A stretch of 64,000 bases of DNA from positions 2,604,001 through 2,668,000 of the forward strand of contig NZ_CP071859.1 of assembly GCF_023716665.1 (NCBI RefSeq), given 5' to 3'. This document shows, in pieces, positions 17,046 to 25,912 of the stretch. Both the position numbers and the translations under genes were made by a program. A model generated the notes under the pieces. That model ran no database searches and was not told the origin of the DNA. It saw nothing but the letters and a program-made list of their open reading frames with translations. Position 1 is the stretch's first letter. Every line of letters begins with the position of its first letter. The DNA is from Vibrio sp. SCSIO 43135 (lineage in GTDB: Bacteria; Pseudomonadota; Gammaproteobacteria; Enterobacterales; Vibrionaceae).

Positions 17046-20000
17046 CTAACTGGTTTCAATAGCTTCGCCATTGTTTTCTTCGAGCTTATGTCGTTTAGTC
17101 AGCATCAGTAAACATGGTGTCAGCACTAACGTCAGTACGGTCGCAAATGCAAGCCCGCCAGCAACAGCCGTTGCCAATTGAGACCACCACTGTGTACTTG
17201 GTGCCCCAAACTCGATTTTTTGGTTAATCAAATCGATGTTCATTTCCAATACCATTGGCATTAAACCCAAAATAGTGGTCACTGTTGTCAGTAGTACTGG
17301 CCTCAGACGCTGAACACCAGTTCGAAGAATAGCCTCACGACGATCTAATCCTCGCTTGAGCAGCTGGTTATACGTGTCGATCAATACAATGTTGTTATTT
17401 ACGACAATCCCCGCTAACGCAATCACGCCAATACCAGACATCACTATGCCAAACGGTTTTTGGAACACTAACAAACCAGCGAAAACGCCAACAGTAGAGA
17501 ACAGTACCGCACTCAATATTAAGAAAGCTTGATAGAAGCTATTGAACTGAGTAATGAGGATAAGCGCCATGACCGCCAAAGCAACAATGAAAGCATTTTG
17601 CAAGAATGCAGATGAGTTTTGCTGCTCTTCATTTTGACCACGGATTTTAAACTCAACTCCTGAAGGTAAGCCCAGCTCAGACAAAGCTTGCTCAATCTTT
17701 GGCAATTCTAAGGCTAAGTTATAACCTTCTTCCATATCAGCCTTAATGTTAATCACTCGGTGACCATCAATACGCTTGATCGTATCTTGCTTATGATCGG
17801 GAGTGATTCGGGCAAAATTGGTTATTGGTACTAAGCCCGCCGGCGTTTTAACTCTAAGCTGATCAAATCGGCCTATATCACGTTTGTCTTCAGGATAGCG
17901 GACCAAGATATCCACTTCTTCATTAGCATCATCAGGCAGGTAATCACCAATTTTTAAGCCATTGGTTACGAACTGAACCGTGTTTCCAACCAAAGTAGCA
18001 TCGGCAGAAAAACGAGAAGCATCATCACGACGAATATCAATCTGCCAATCGATCCCCTCTTTACTCGAAGTGTCACTGATGTTGGTAAAGGCGGGGTTAT
18101 TATCCGCCCAATGTCGCACCATTTTAGACGCTGAATCCAGCTGTTCCGGTACGCGAGCAGACATCTCTATCACTAAATCATGCTCGACCGGAGGGCCCGC
18201 ATCTGGGAATTTATACTCAATTTCAACCCCAGCAAACTTGTTGGTTTCCTGCTTTAATTCCTCAATGATCTCTTTTACTTTACGGCGGTACTGCCAATCG
18301 ACCGGTGTAATTTGAATTTGACCAATTTCATCGTCGCCCCCCGTACGGGTATAAACACTTTCAAACTCATCATGGCCGAGCATCACCTGTTCGATGTCAC
18401 TCATAATGACGTCTTTTTCATTAATCGAAAGGTCACCGTAGGAGCGAACTTTTACAGTGAAGAACGGTGGGTCTACCTCAGGGAAGAACTCAGCCCCTAA
18501 CCCTGCTTTTGCGTAGGTAAAGCCAACGCCCACAGCAAGCAAAATTGCCCCTAACAGTATTTTGAGCGGGTGTTTAATCGCAACCGATAAAGTCTGATAG
18601 TACAGCTTGGTCAGGCCCGTCGCCTTATCAAAATCCCCATCGTGCAGAGCCACCATTTGCGCGCGACTTTGAGGAGTCACATTCTGTGGCTTACCAATCA
18701 TCCCCCCCAATACCGGAACAAACAGTAGTGCCATGACCAAAGAAGCACTCAGGGTCGCTATCAGCGTCAGCGGCAAATACTTCATAAATTCGCCGGTAAT
18801 ATCCGGCCAAAACAACAATGGAGCGAATGCGGCTAGTGTCGTTGCTGTCGACGCTGTGATAGGCCATGCCATGCGTTTCGCAGCATCTCTATACGCTTGT
18901 CGGCGTGGGGTACCTTCTTGCATTCGCCTGTCGGCAAACTCTGTAACTACAATAGCTCCATCTACCAGCATACCCACCGCCATAATCAGTGAGAACAACA
19001 CTACAATATTGACGGTTAACCCGAATAGAGACAGAACAAGCAAACCGGTTAAGAACGAGCCAGGGATAGAAATGCCGACTAGTAAAGCTGTTCGTACGCC
19101 TAAGATGGCGATAATGACAATGACCACCAAAATAATTGCAGACAAGATATTGTTTTGCAGGTCATTGAGCATGATCTTAACGTCTTTCGACTGATCATAA
19201 GTGTATTTAACTAGCAGATTATTTGGCCATTCAGGGCGTTTTTGCGCCTCCGCCAATACCGCTTTGACCAACTCAACGGTTTCAATGATGTTTTCGCCAG
19301 CACGCTTTTTAACATCCAGCACCACTGCCGATTTACCATCTAAACGAGCAAAGCTATCTGGATCGCGAAATGCACGACGTACCGTTGCGACATCCCCAAA
19401 GGTAATCACTTGCTTGCCATCCACTTTGACGGGCAATTCAAGTACATCTTTGAGCGAGTCAAAAACCGAAGGAACTTTGACCGAGAACCGGCCATAGCCC
19501 GTATCGACAAAACCCGCTGCGACGACTCGGTTATTTAGTGCGATCAGGTTGTAGATATCTCCTTGATCAAGGCCGTAGCTCTCCATCAGTAATGGATCGA
19601 CAATGATCTCAACAATGTCTTCTCGATCACCAGCAATATCGACTTCCAATACTTGGCGGTAACTTTCTAATTTATCGCGCAGCTGGCGAGCAATTTGAAC
19701 AATCGTTCTTTCTGGCACAGTACCGTACAAAACGACCGATAAAGCAGGCTCTTCCGATGCCAACGTCACTTCATTCACCGTTGGTTCATCACTGTCTGCC
19801 GGCAGTTTCGGTTTTGCCAGATCAACCGCATCTCGCACATCAGCCATTGCACGACTAAGGTCCATTCCGACACTAAACTCCAACATCACCGAGGCATGCC
19901 CTTCAGCAGCCGTCGATGTCATCTCTTTTACACCTTCAATAGAGCGAAGTTCTTGCTCGATTGGGCGCACTAAAAGACGCTCCGCGTCGCTAGGCGAAAT

Positions 20001-20162
20001 ACCTTGGTGCCCTACCGAAACATAGATGATTGGGATAGTAATATCAGGGCTGGACTCTTTCGGTATGGTCAGATAAGTACCGACTCCGGCAATTAAAATC
20101 AATATCAGTAAGCTGATCATCGTACGAGTACGAGACAGCGCTGCATCAATGATTGAATACAT
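17046..20162 (-). CDS. RND-family efflux permease (VexK-like by position)
   Basis: This is a large inner-membrane proton/substrate antiporter forming the pump of a tripartite efflux system. The 1038 residues have the RND layout: TM1 near residue 12-32, a large periplasmic loop with the family motif RSIEGVKEMTSTAAEG, TM2-6 (about 333-490), a second periplasmic loop and TM8-12 (about 860-1020). In TM4 the AcrB pair D407-D408 reads D401-G402 (MLVDGAIVV), and in TM10 the AcrB K940 position reads N922 (GIVVNNNIVLID), so the proton relay differs from AcrB. It is 8 nt downstream of its adaptor gene. V. cholerae has an RND system, VexIJK, at this place; orthology and substrate need checking. No outer-membrane channel gene is nearby, so it probably uses TolC. 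Confidence 0.9.
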   Translation of the reverse strand: MYSIIDAALSRTRTMISLLILILIAGVGTYLTIPKESSPDITIPIIYVSVGHQGISPSDAERLLVRPIEQELRSIEGVKEMTSTAAEGHASVMLEFSVGMDLSRAMADVRDAVDLAKPKLPADSDEPTVNEVTLASEEPALSVVLYGTVPERTIVQIARQLRDKLESYRQVLEVDIAGDREDIVEIIVDPLLMESYGLDQGDIYNLIALNNRVVAAGFVDTGYGRFSVKVPSVFDSLKDVLELPVKVDGKQVITFGDVATVRRAFRDPDSFARLDGKSAVVLDVKKRAGENIIETVELVKAVLAEAQKRPEWPNNLLVKYTYDQSKDVKIMLNDLQNNILSAIILVVIVIIAILGVRTALLVGISIPGSFLTGLLVLSLFGLTVNIVVLFSLIMAVGMLVDGAIVVTEFADRRMQEGTPRRQAYRDAAKRMAWPITASTATTLAAFAPLLFWPDITGEFMKYLPLTLIATLSASLVMALLFVPVLGGMIGKPQNVTPQSRAQMVALHDGDFDKATGLTKLYYQTLSVAIKHPLKILLGAILLAVGVGFTYAKAGLGAEFFPEVDPPFFTVKVRSYGDLSINEKDVIMSDIEQVMLGHDEFESVYTRTGGDDEIGQIQITPVDWQYRRKVKEIIEELKQETNKFAGVEIEYKFPDAGPPVEHDLVIEMSARVPEQLDSASKMVRHWADNNPAFTNISDTSSKEGIDWQIDIRRDDASRFSADATLVGNTVQFVTNGLKIGDYLPDDANEEVDILVRYPEDKRDIGRFDQLRVKTPAGLVPITNFARITPDHKQDTIKRIDGHRVINIKADMEEGYNLALELPKIEQALSELGLPSGVEFKIRGQNEEQQNSSAFLQNAFIVALAVMALILITQFNSFYQAFLILSAVLFSTVGVFAGLLVFQKPFGIVMSGIGVIALAGIVVNNNIVLIDTYNQLLKRGLDRREAILRTGVQRLRPVLLTTVTTILGLMPMVLEMNIDLINQKIEFGAPSTQWWSQLATAVAGGLAFATVLTLVLTPCLLMLTKRHKLEENNGEAIETS

Positions 20163-20170
20163 ACTGCCTC

Positions 20171-21265
20171 CTATTTGTCAGACTGCTGAGACTGGTTCAC
20201 CGCTATTACCGAGTCGCCATCGCGAACAAAGCCTTGGCCCACGGTGATGATGTCGACCTGCTCACCTAAACCAGATAACCAAACCCCATCTTTTTCCGCT
20301 TTAACTAGCTGAATAGGAACGAAACTAACCTTGTTGTCCTTGAGAGTTTTCACCCCGAGGTTGCCCACTTCATCCAAAGCCAACATCGCAGGAGTAACCT
20401 TTACCGCAAGCTGGCTTTTCAAGCTAAGCTCAACCTCCGCACTGATCCCAGCAGGGATTTTTTGGTTTGGGTTGTTGATTTCGATTTCAATTGGAAAAGT
20501 ATTGGTAGAAATCGACGACACACGAGATATATAACGCAGCTTACCGCTTACCTCTTCACCATCGATAAAACGAATTACTGCCACTTGATTTGGCGTTAAG
20601 TATTGAATATGCCTTTCACTGACATCGGCTTCAATCACCAGTTTATTGAGGTCAAGTACAGTCGCAACGGGATCGCCAATCCCCACAAAATCGCCAGTTT
20701 CAATAAATAAGTGATCAACAATACCGGTAAATGGCGCAGTCACCTCAGTATTACGCAGAGCCACTTTTACATTGCTGACCATCGCTTTCGCTTCTACCAA
20801 AGATGCTTCAGCCGAGGCAAATGCCACTTCCCCCTGAAGACCTTTATTTTTTAAAGATTGCGCCGCTTTGAACTCTTTCTCACGAACCTTCAACATAGCT
20901 TCAGCACGTTGAAGTTGAATGTTTAGGTCACCTTTATCTATATAGGCAATGACTTGGCCTTTTTTAATCGATGAGCCTTTACGCACAGCAAGGCGCTCAA
21001 TTTTTCCAGCGATTTCTGCACCAATCCGAGCCTTTTTGTCTGGAGCTGTACGACCATAAAGGTCAATTTTCTTTTCGGTACTTTGGGCGATAAAGGTCTG
21101 AAACACCACTTTGGCAAGCGGTATCGATTCTTGATTGTTTTTTGGAAGAGATTCTTCAGCTTTGAGACTACCTAGCCCAAGCCACATGATAAGAACAAGA
21201 AGGAGAAACAGAGAAACAAGCCATGGCCGCTGAGCAGCGAAACCAACTACGCGTAATCTTGGCAT
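20171..21265 (-). CDS. RND periplasmic adaptor (membrane fusion protein)
   Basis: This adaptor links the RND pump to an outer-membrane channel. The 364 residues have an N-terminal signal-anchor (about 14-32, WLVSLFLLLVLIMWLGL), a biotinyl-lipoyl half (ARIGAEIAGKIERLAVRKGS), a short alpha-hairpin (about 118-170), the second lipoyl half (TEVTAPFTGIVDHLFIETGD), and beta-barrel and membrane-proximal domains. No lipobox cysteine is seen, so it is anchored by a transmembrane segment rather than lipid. It lies directly upstream of the permease with an 8-nt gap, on the same operon. A 9-bp inverted repeat (21284-21310) sits 19-45 nt upstream of its ATG and may be an operator. Confidence 0.9.
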   Translation of the reverse strand: MPRLRVVGFAAQRPWLVSLFLLLVLIMWLGLGSLKAEESLPKNNQESIPLAKVVFQTFIAQSTEKKIDLYGRTAPDKKARIGAEIAGKIERLAVRKGSSIKKGQVIAYIDKGDLNIQLQRAEAMLKVREKEFKAAQSLKNKGLQGEVAFASAEASLVEAKAMVSNVKVALRNTEVTAPFTGIVDHLFIETGDFVGIGDPVATVLDLNKLVIEADVSERHIQYLTPNQVAVIRFIDGEEVSGKLRYISRVSSISTNTFPIEIEINNPNQKIPAGISAEVELSLKSQLAVKVTPAMLALDEVGNLGVKTLKDNKVSFVPIQLVKAEKDGVWLSGLGEQVDIITVGQGFVRDGDSVIAVNQSQQSDK

Positions 21266-21283
21266 ATAACATCCTTATATTTT

Positions 21284-21310
21284 ACTTACGTAACATCCTA
21301 ATACGTAAGT
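21284..21310 (-). promoter_or_regulatory. Inverted repeat upstream of the RND operon
   Basis: ACTTACGTA (21284-21292) and TACGTAAGT (21302-21310) form a perfect 9-bp dyad with a 9-nt spacer, just before the adaptor start. The spacing and symmetry suit a dimeric repressor (TetR-type size) operator, though no regulator gene is adjacent. Confidence 0.45.
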
Positions 21311-21313
21311 TTA

Positions 21314-21340
21314 TGCAGTTAGATCAATGATCTAACTGCA
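21314..21340 (-). terminator. Strong hairpin after erpA, no T-tract
   Basis: A perfect 12-bp stem, TGCAGTTAGATC-aat-GATCTAACTGCA, begins 16 nt past the erpA stop. It lacks a run of T on the minus strand, so it may be a 3'-end stabiliser or a second operator rather than an efficient terminator. Confidence 0.5.
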
Positions 21341-21355
21341 TGTCATGCATTCATA

Positions 21356-21697
21356 TTAAACACTAAATGAAGCACCACACCCACAAGTTGTTGTTGCATT
21401 CGGGTTGTTTACAAAGAAGCGAGCGCCTTCAAGGCCTTCTGTGTAATCAACCATGCCACCCATTAGGTATTGCAGGCTCATTGGATCAACAACCAAAGTA
21501 ACGCCACTGTTTTCAATTTCAGTATCGCCTTCGTTCACGCTCTCATCGAACGTAAAACCATATTGGAAACCGCTGCAGCCACCGCCCGTGATGTAAACTC
21601 GTAGTTTTAGTGCTGGATTTTCTTCTTCAGCGATAAGCGCTTTTACGCGTGTTGCTGCTGCGTCAGAAAAGGATAATGGTACATTTACTTCGCTCAC
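21356..21697 (-). CDS. erpA: Iron-sulfur cluster insertion protein ErpA
   Basis: ErpA is an A-type carrier that delivers [4Fe-4S] clusters to targets such as isoprenoid-synthesis enzymes. The product is 113 residues, the family length, if the GTG at 21697 is used ([12 protein letters not shown]); GAGG lies 5 nt upstream of it. An earlier GTG at 21712 would overlap the ribosome site. The three cluster cysteines are present: C41 (GGGCSGF) and C105/C107 (TCGCGASF). The gene is divergent from hemL (280 nt apart), an arrangement widely seen in gamma-proteobacteria. Confidence 0.96.
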   Translation of the reverse strand: MSEVNVPLSFSDAAATRVKALIAEEENPALKLRVYITGGGCSGFQYGFTFDESVNEGDTEIENSGVTLVVDPMSLQYLMGGMVDYTEGLEGARFFVNNPNATTTCGCGASFSV

Positions 21698-21977
21698 GAC
21701 GACCTCTCTCACTCGTGTAAATATCCACTCGCTCGATTATGGAGTAAATCAAAATTCGGTGGATGTATCTTTTTTGATAATAGAGTGATTATCCAATACC
21801 TGACTTAACCGTTCAAGTATTCACCATCATGAATCGCTGTTTCCGTTACTTTACAGCTCAAAAGCGCTTGGAAGATGTGAAAAAGAGCAGAAAATTCAGC
21901 AAAAGATTTCTAGTTCAACCGACGATAGGTACAATGCGAGGCAAATTGGTCCTAAATAATCAAAAGAGGATGTATCC

Positions 21978-23270
21978 ATGACCAAATCATCAGAGTTATA
22001 TCAAAAAGCACAGCAAACCATTCCAGGCGGCGTTAACTCCCCTGTTCGTGCTTTTAATGGCGTCGGTGGTTCACCAATCTTTGTAGAACGAGCTGATGGC
22101 CCGTTGATTTTTGATGCTGATGGTAAAGCGTACATCGACTATGTAGGTTCATGGGGGCCAATGATTTTAGGCCATAACCACGCAGTAATTCGCGACGCTG
22201 TTATTGAAGCAGCTCAGCGTGGTTTGAGCTTCGGTGCTCCAACTGAAATGGAAATCAAGATGGCTGAGCTCGTTTCTGAGCTGGTACCATCTATGGAACA
22301 ACTGCGCATGGTGAGCTCTGGTACAGAAGCAACGATGAGTGCAATCCGTCTGGCTCGTGGTTTCACAGGCCGAGACAAAATCCTTAAGTTTGAAGGTTGT
22401 TACCACGGCCATGCTGATAGCTTACTGGTAAAAGCAGGTTCTGGCGCACTGACCTTAGGCCAGCCAAGTTCTCCTGGTGTACCAACTGACTTTGCAAAAC
22501 ACACTCTAACAGCAACGTTCAACGACCTAGACTCTGTCCGTGAGCTTTTCGCCGCAAACAAAGACGAAATCGCTTGTATTATCGTTGAACCTGTAGCTGG
22601 CAACATGAACTGTATCCCACCGGTTGAAGGCTTCCATGAAGGCCTACGAGAAATCTGTGACCAAGAAGGTGCTCTACTGATCTTTGATGAAGTTATGACA
22701 GGTTTCCGCGTAGCATTAGGTGGCGCACAAGCGCACTACAACATCACACCAGACCTAACAACACTAGGTAAAGTAATTGGTGGCGGTATGCCAGTAGGTG
22801 CGTTCGGTGGTCGTAAAGAAGTGATGCAGCATATAGCACCAACAGGTCCTGTCTACCAAGCTGGTACTTTATCAGGCAACCCTGTTGCGATGGCCGCAGG
22901 CTTTGCATGCTTGAACTTACTAAAAGAAGAAGGCAACGAAAAACGCTTGGCAGCAAAGACAAAGCAGCTAGCTGATGGCTTTAAATCTCTTGCTGATAAG
23001 CACGGCATTCCATTAGCGGTTAACCAAGTGGGTGGCATGTTCGGCTTCTTCTTTACAGAGCAAACAGAGATTACTTGTTACGAAGACGTCACGAAGTGTG
23101 ATTTGGAGCGATTCAAGCGTTTCTTCCACTTGATGATCGATCACGGTGTATACCTAGCTCCTTCGGCATTTGAGGCTAGCTTCCTATCTTTGGCTCATGG
23201 TTCTAAAGAACTAGAAGCAACTCTAGAAGCAGCGGACCGCTGTTTTGCAATTATCGCGCAAGAAGCATAA
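21978..23270 (+). CDS. hemL: Glutamate-1-semialdehyde 2,1-aminomutase
   Basis: HemL converts glutamate-1-semialdehyde to 5-aminolevulinate in the C5 haem pathway and uses pyridoxal phosphate. The 430-residue protein is a class III aminotransferase fold type I enzyme. The PLP lysine is K265 in [12 protein letters not shown] (same number as the E. coli enzyme), with the DEVMTGFR motif upstream and the substrate loop [10 protein letters not shown] at the N-terminus. The ATG follows AGAGGATGTATCC. It is closed by a terminator. Confidence 0.97.
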   Translation: MTKSSELYQKAQQTIPGGVNSPVRAFNGVGGSPIFVERADGPLIFDADGKAYIDYVGSWGPMILGHNHAVIRDAVIEAAQRGLSFGAPTEMEIKMAELVSELVPSMEQLRMVSSGTEATMSAIRLARGFTGRDKILKFEGCYHGHADSLLVKAGSGALTLGQPSSPGVPTDFAKHTLTATFNDLDSVRELFAANKDEIACIIVEPVAGNMNCIPPVEGFHEGLREICDQEGALLIFDEVMTGFRVALGGAQAHYNITPDLTTLGKVIGGGMPVGAFGGRKEVMQHIAPTGPVYQAGTLSGNPVAMAAGFACLNLLKEEGNEKRLAAKTKQLADGFKSLADKHGIPLAVNQVGGMFGFFFTEQTEITCYEDVTKCDLERFKRFFHLMIDHGVYLAPSAFEASFLSLAHGSKELEATLEAADRCFAIIAQEA

Positions 23271-23283
23271 CCAGCGAGATTGT

Positions 23284-23311
23284 AAAAAGGCTGCCAACTG
23301 GCAGCCTTTTT
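23284..23311 (+). terminator. Terminator after hemL
   Basis: The stem AAAAAGGCTGCC/GGCAGCCTTTTT, ending in T-rich DNA, starts 13 nt after the stop. It is symmetrical and also lies just past the end of the small minus-strand gene at 23325-23444. Confidence 0.87.
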
Positions 23312-23324
23312 GTTTTTGTAACAT

Positions 23325-23444
23325 CTATCGCCAGTAAACAACTACCAAACCAATAAGCCCAATTAATACTAAACGAAACCACGGTATTTTCTTGATATGC
23401 TTCGTCTGCTTTTCTGAGCAGTTTTCATTATTGCAGCACCCCAT
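23325..23444 (-). CDS. Small single-span protein with N-terminal cysteine cluster (39 aa)
   Basis: I do not recognise a named family. From ATG 23444, preceded by GTTAGGCGA, the product starts MGCCNNENCSEKQ, with three cysteines in nine residues. A basic stretch (KHIKK) follows and then one hydrophobic segment (WFRLVLIGLIGLVVVYW) runs to the C-terminus. The layout suggests a tail-anchored membrane peptide with a metal- or thiol-binding head in the cytoplasm. It ends next to the hemL terminator on the opposite strand and is divergent from the AI-2E-type permease. Being short, it could be a chance frame; conservation in other vibrios would settle this. Confidence 0.5.
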   Translation of the reverse strand: MGCCNNENCSEKQTKHIKKIPWFRLVLIGLIGLVVVYWR

Positions 23445-23520
23445 TCGCCTAACTCTCCATTGATAACGCACTGTTTTGCGGTCATTATATCCCCATATGC
23501 ATAAACCTTGGACTGTAATC

Positions 23521-24606
23521 GTGCCAAATAAAGCCAAAATAACGTCTAATCATTGGGTACTGGTCGTCGCCCTGATCGCCGCCGCGTTCGCCTGCTATTT
23601 ACTTATTGCTCCGTACGTGAACTCAATTGTAATGGCATTTATCATCTCGTTGCTCATGTTCCCGATCCACGAATGGCTCGAAACAAAAATGCCCAAGCAT
23701 AGAAACTTCGTCTCGTTTTTATCTTGCCTTATTCTTACTTTCATCATCGTCATCCCTTTACTGTTCGTCTTTACCGCTATCGTTCAACAAGGGTCAGTCT
23801 TCTCACAAAATGTCTATCAATGGGGTACGCATGGCGGTATTCAAACCGTCCTAGACCATCCTCTAGTAGTAAAAGCACTTGCATTCGCCAATAGCTATCT
23901 ACCATTCGAAGAAATCACCCCGCAGGAAATCGCACAAAAAGTGGGACAGTTCGCCACATCATTCGGCGCAAACATCGTCAGCATCAGTGCCAAAATCCTG
24001 GGTGATGCCACCAGCTTTTTGATGAACTTCTTCTTGATGCTATTTGTGTTGTTTTTCCTACTAAGAGATCACGACAAAATCATCTCCTCTATTCGCCATA
24101 TCCTGCCCCTATCTCGCAGCCAAGAAGACCGCCTTCTAAATGAGATCGAGCAAGTGTCTAAATCCGCAGTAATGGGCTCATTTTTGACGGCTATCGCCCA
24201 AGGTTTTGCCGGCGGTATTGGTATGTGGTTAGCCGGTTTCCCCGGGTTATTCTGGGGCACGATGATGGGCTTTGCCTCATTTATTCCTGTCGTCGGTACC
24301 GCGTTAATATGGATTCCAGCAACGATTTATCTGTTCTTAATCGGTGATACAACTTGGGCTATCTTCCTCGCTGTATGGTGTATCGCGATTGTTGGTTCAA
24401 TTGACAACATCTTACGACCTCTGTTGATGCAAGGTAGCGCTGGCATGAACACCCTCATGATTTTCTTCTCACTACTTGGGGGCATCCAGTTCTTCGGTTT
24501 GATTGGTTTGATCTATGGCCCACTGATCTTTGCGGTAACCATGGTACTGTTCAATATCTACGAAGAAGACTTTAAAGGCTTCCTAGATAGGCAAGATAAT
24601 AGCTAG
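23521..24606 (+). CDS. AI-2E family (PerM/YdiK-like) transporter
   Basis: This is an inner-membrane protein of the AI-2 exporter superfamily, with seven or eight hydrophobic segments. Residues run from paired N-terminal spans (VLVVALIAAAFACYLL and SIVMAFIISLLMFPI) to the C-terminal family block FGLIGLIYGPLIFAVTMVLFNIYEEDF. The central amphipathic region with FFLLRDHDKI and the Pro/Gly-rich GFASFIPVVGTALIWIPA are typical. Substrate is unknown; the family name comes from TqsA, but members also act as Na+/H+ antiporters or nutrient permeases. The start is uncertain: GTG at 23521 has GGA at 8 nt, while ATG at 23497 lacks a ribosome site. Confidence 0.85.
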   Translation: MPNKAKITSNHWVLVVALIAAAFACYLLIAPYVNSIVMAFIISLLMFPIHEWLETKMPKHRNFVSFLSCLILTFIIVIPLLFVFTAIVQQGSVFSQNVYQWGTHGGIQTVLDHPLVVKALAFANSYLPFEEITPQEIAQKVGQFATSFGANIVSISAKILGDATSFLMNFFLMLFVLFFLLRDHDKIISSIRHILPLSRSQEDRLLNEIEQVSKSAVMGSFLTAIAQGFAGGIGMWLAGFPGLFWGTMMGFASFIPVVGTALIWIPATIYLFLIGDTTWAIFLAVWCIAIVGSIDNILRPLLMQGSAGMNTLMIFFSLLGGIQFFGLIGLIYGPLIFAVTMVLFNIYEEDFKGFLDRQDNS

Positions 24607-24638
24607 CCATATTAGCGCAATATTAACTACTTCAAGCT

Positions 24639-24673
24639 GAGGGCAGATTATGAGAAAATCCGCCCTCTTTTTT
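24639..24673 (+). terminator. Terminator between AI-2E-type permease and rsmC
   Basis: GAGGGC-a-GATT pairs with AATC-c-GCCCTC and is followed by T6, ending 23 nt before the rsmC ATG. Confidence 0.75.
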
Positions 24674-24695
24674 CATCTCTAATATCGAGTATCTA

Positions 24696-25721
24696 ATGTC
24701 TGCTTATATCGCACCGAGTCAAATTGCTGAACGCCAACTTGCTTACTTCGCTGGAAAGCACGTATTAGTAGCAGGAGAAGCTGAAGATTTATTCCCAGTC
24801 GAGCTGGCAAAGTCTTGTGAATCGGTCACGGTATACACCACAAACTATGGGTATTACCGCCAACTTAACAAGAATTCAGCGGTGAACTGTTACTTTGGTG
24901 CGGAGTTTGATCAAGACACTAACGCCGACATGATTTTACTCTACTGGCCGAAAGCTAAAGCGGAAGCTCAGTATTTACTAGCTATGTTGCTGGCTAAATT
25001 AGGCACTGATACTGAAATTGTTGTCGTAGGTGAAAACCGCTCTGGTGTAAAAAGCATTGAAAAAATGTTCATGCCATACGGACCTATTAACAAGTATGAT
25101 TCAGCGAGACGTTGCTCCTTCTACTGGGGGCAAGTCTCTCAAACTGTCGAACCTTTCAACATTCAAGATTGGTTCAAAACATATCAAGTTAGCTACAACG
25201 ACGTCCCATTAACCATAAAAAGTTTACCAGGCGTATTTAGCCACGGTGAATTTGACATAGGCAGTAAGCTACTACTAGATACGCTTCCCACGCTAACCGG
25301 AAAGGTATTGGATTTTGGCTGTGGCGCGGGAGTATTAGGCGCAGTAATGGCGTCAACCAATGCCGACATCGAGTTGGAAATGTGTGATATCAGTGCACTT
25401 GCGGTAGCTTCAAGCCAAGCAACTTTAGCCGCCAATGGTTTGACTGGCCGAGTCTTCGCTAGTGATGTCTATTCAGATACAAGCGAAGACTACCAATTTA
25501 TCATTAGTAATCCACCGTTTCACGCAGGGTTAGATACTAGCTACAGCGCAACGGAAACGCTACTGGCACATGCTCCGTCAAAACTGAAAGCAAAAGGGAA
25601 CATGTATATCGTCGCAAATAGTTTTCTAAAATACCCACCAATCATCGAGCAAGCATTTCATAATTGTGAGACGCTAAATAAGACCAATAAATTCGCTATA
25701 TACCACGCTAGCAAAGCCTAA
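24696..25721 (+). CDS. rsmC: 16S rRNA m2G1207 methyltransferase
   Basis: RsmC methylates N2 of G1207 in 16S rRNA of the 30S subunit using S-adenosylmethionine. The 341 residues form two related Rossmann domains. The N-terminal one is degenerate and used for RNA binding. The C-terminal one has the SAM loop [16 protein letters not shown] (about 205-220) and the amino-methyltransferase motif NPPFH (about 270). The ATG has only a weak GAG upstream. It lies between the AI-2E permease and chiS, with an 11-bp hairpin (25747-25772) just after its stop. Confidence 0.95.
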   Translation: MSAYIAPSQIAERQLAYFAGKHVLVAGEAEDLFPVELAKSCESVTVYTTNYGYYRQLNKNSAVNCYFGAEFDQDTNADMILLYWPKAKAEAQYLLAMLLAKLGTDTEIVVVGENRSGVKSIEKMFMPYGPINKYDSARRCSFYWGQVSQTVEPFNIQDWFKTYQVSYNDVPLTIKSLPGVFSHGEFDIGSKLLLDTLPTLTGKVLDFGCGAGVLGAVMASTNADIELEMCDISALAVASSQATLAANGLTGRVFASDVYSDTSEDYQFIISNPPFHAGLDTSYSATETLLAHAPSKLKAKGNMYIVANSFLKYPPIIEQAFHNCETLNKTNKFAIYHASKA

Positions 25722-25746
25722 ACGGTGATTATATCGGCAACAAATT

Positions 25747-25772
25747 AGGCGCAATTTAATAAAATTGCGCCT
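25747..25772 (+). other. Hairpin after rsmC
   Basis: A perfect 11-bp stem, AGGCGCAATTT-aata-AAATTGCGCCT, without a T-tract, begins 25 nt past the rsmC stop. It may protect the mRNA 3' end or act as a weak terminator. Confidence 0.45.
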
Positions 25773-25912
25773 ACGCCCACGAATTCCTTAGGACTTACTT
25801 GTCAAAGTAAAAAAACTCGTTAATTTCGTAAGGTTGAAGACCTTTTAGTTTATTAACGTTGTTTTGCGCCGCTCTTCCGGCAAAAACGTTTGATGGAAAG
25901 TAACGTTCTATT

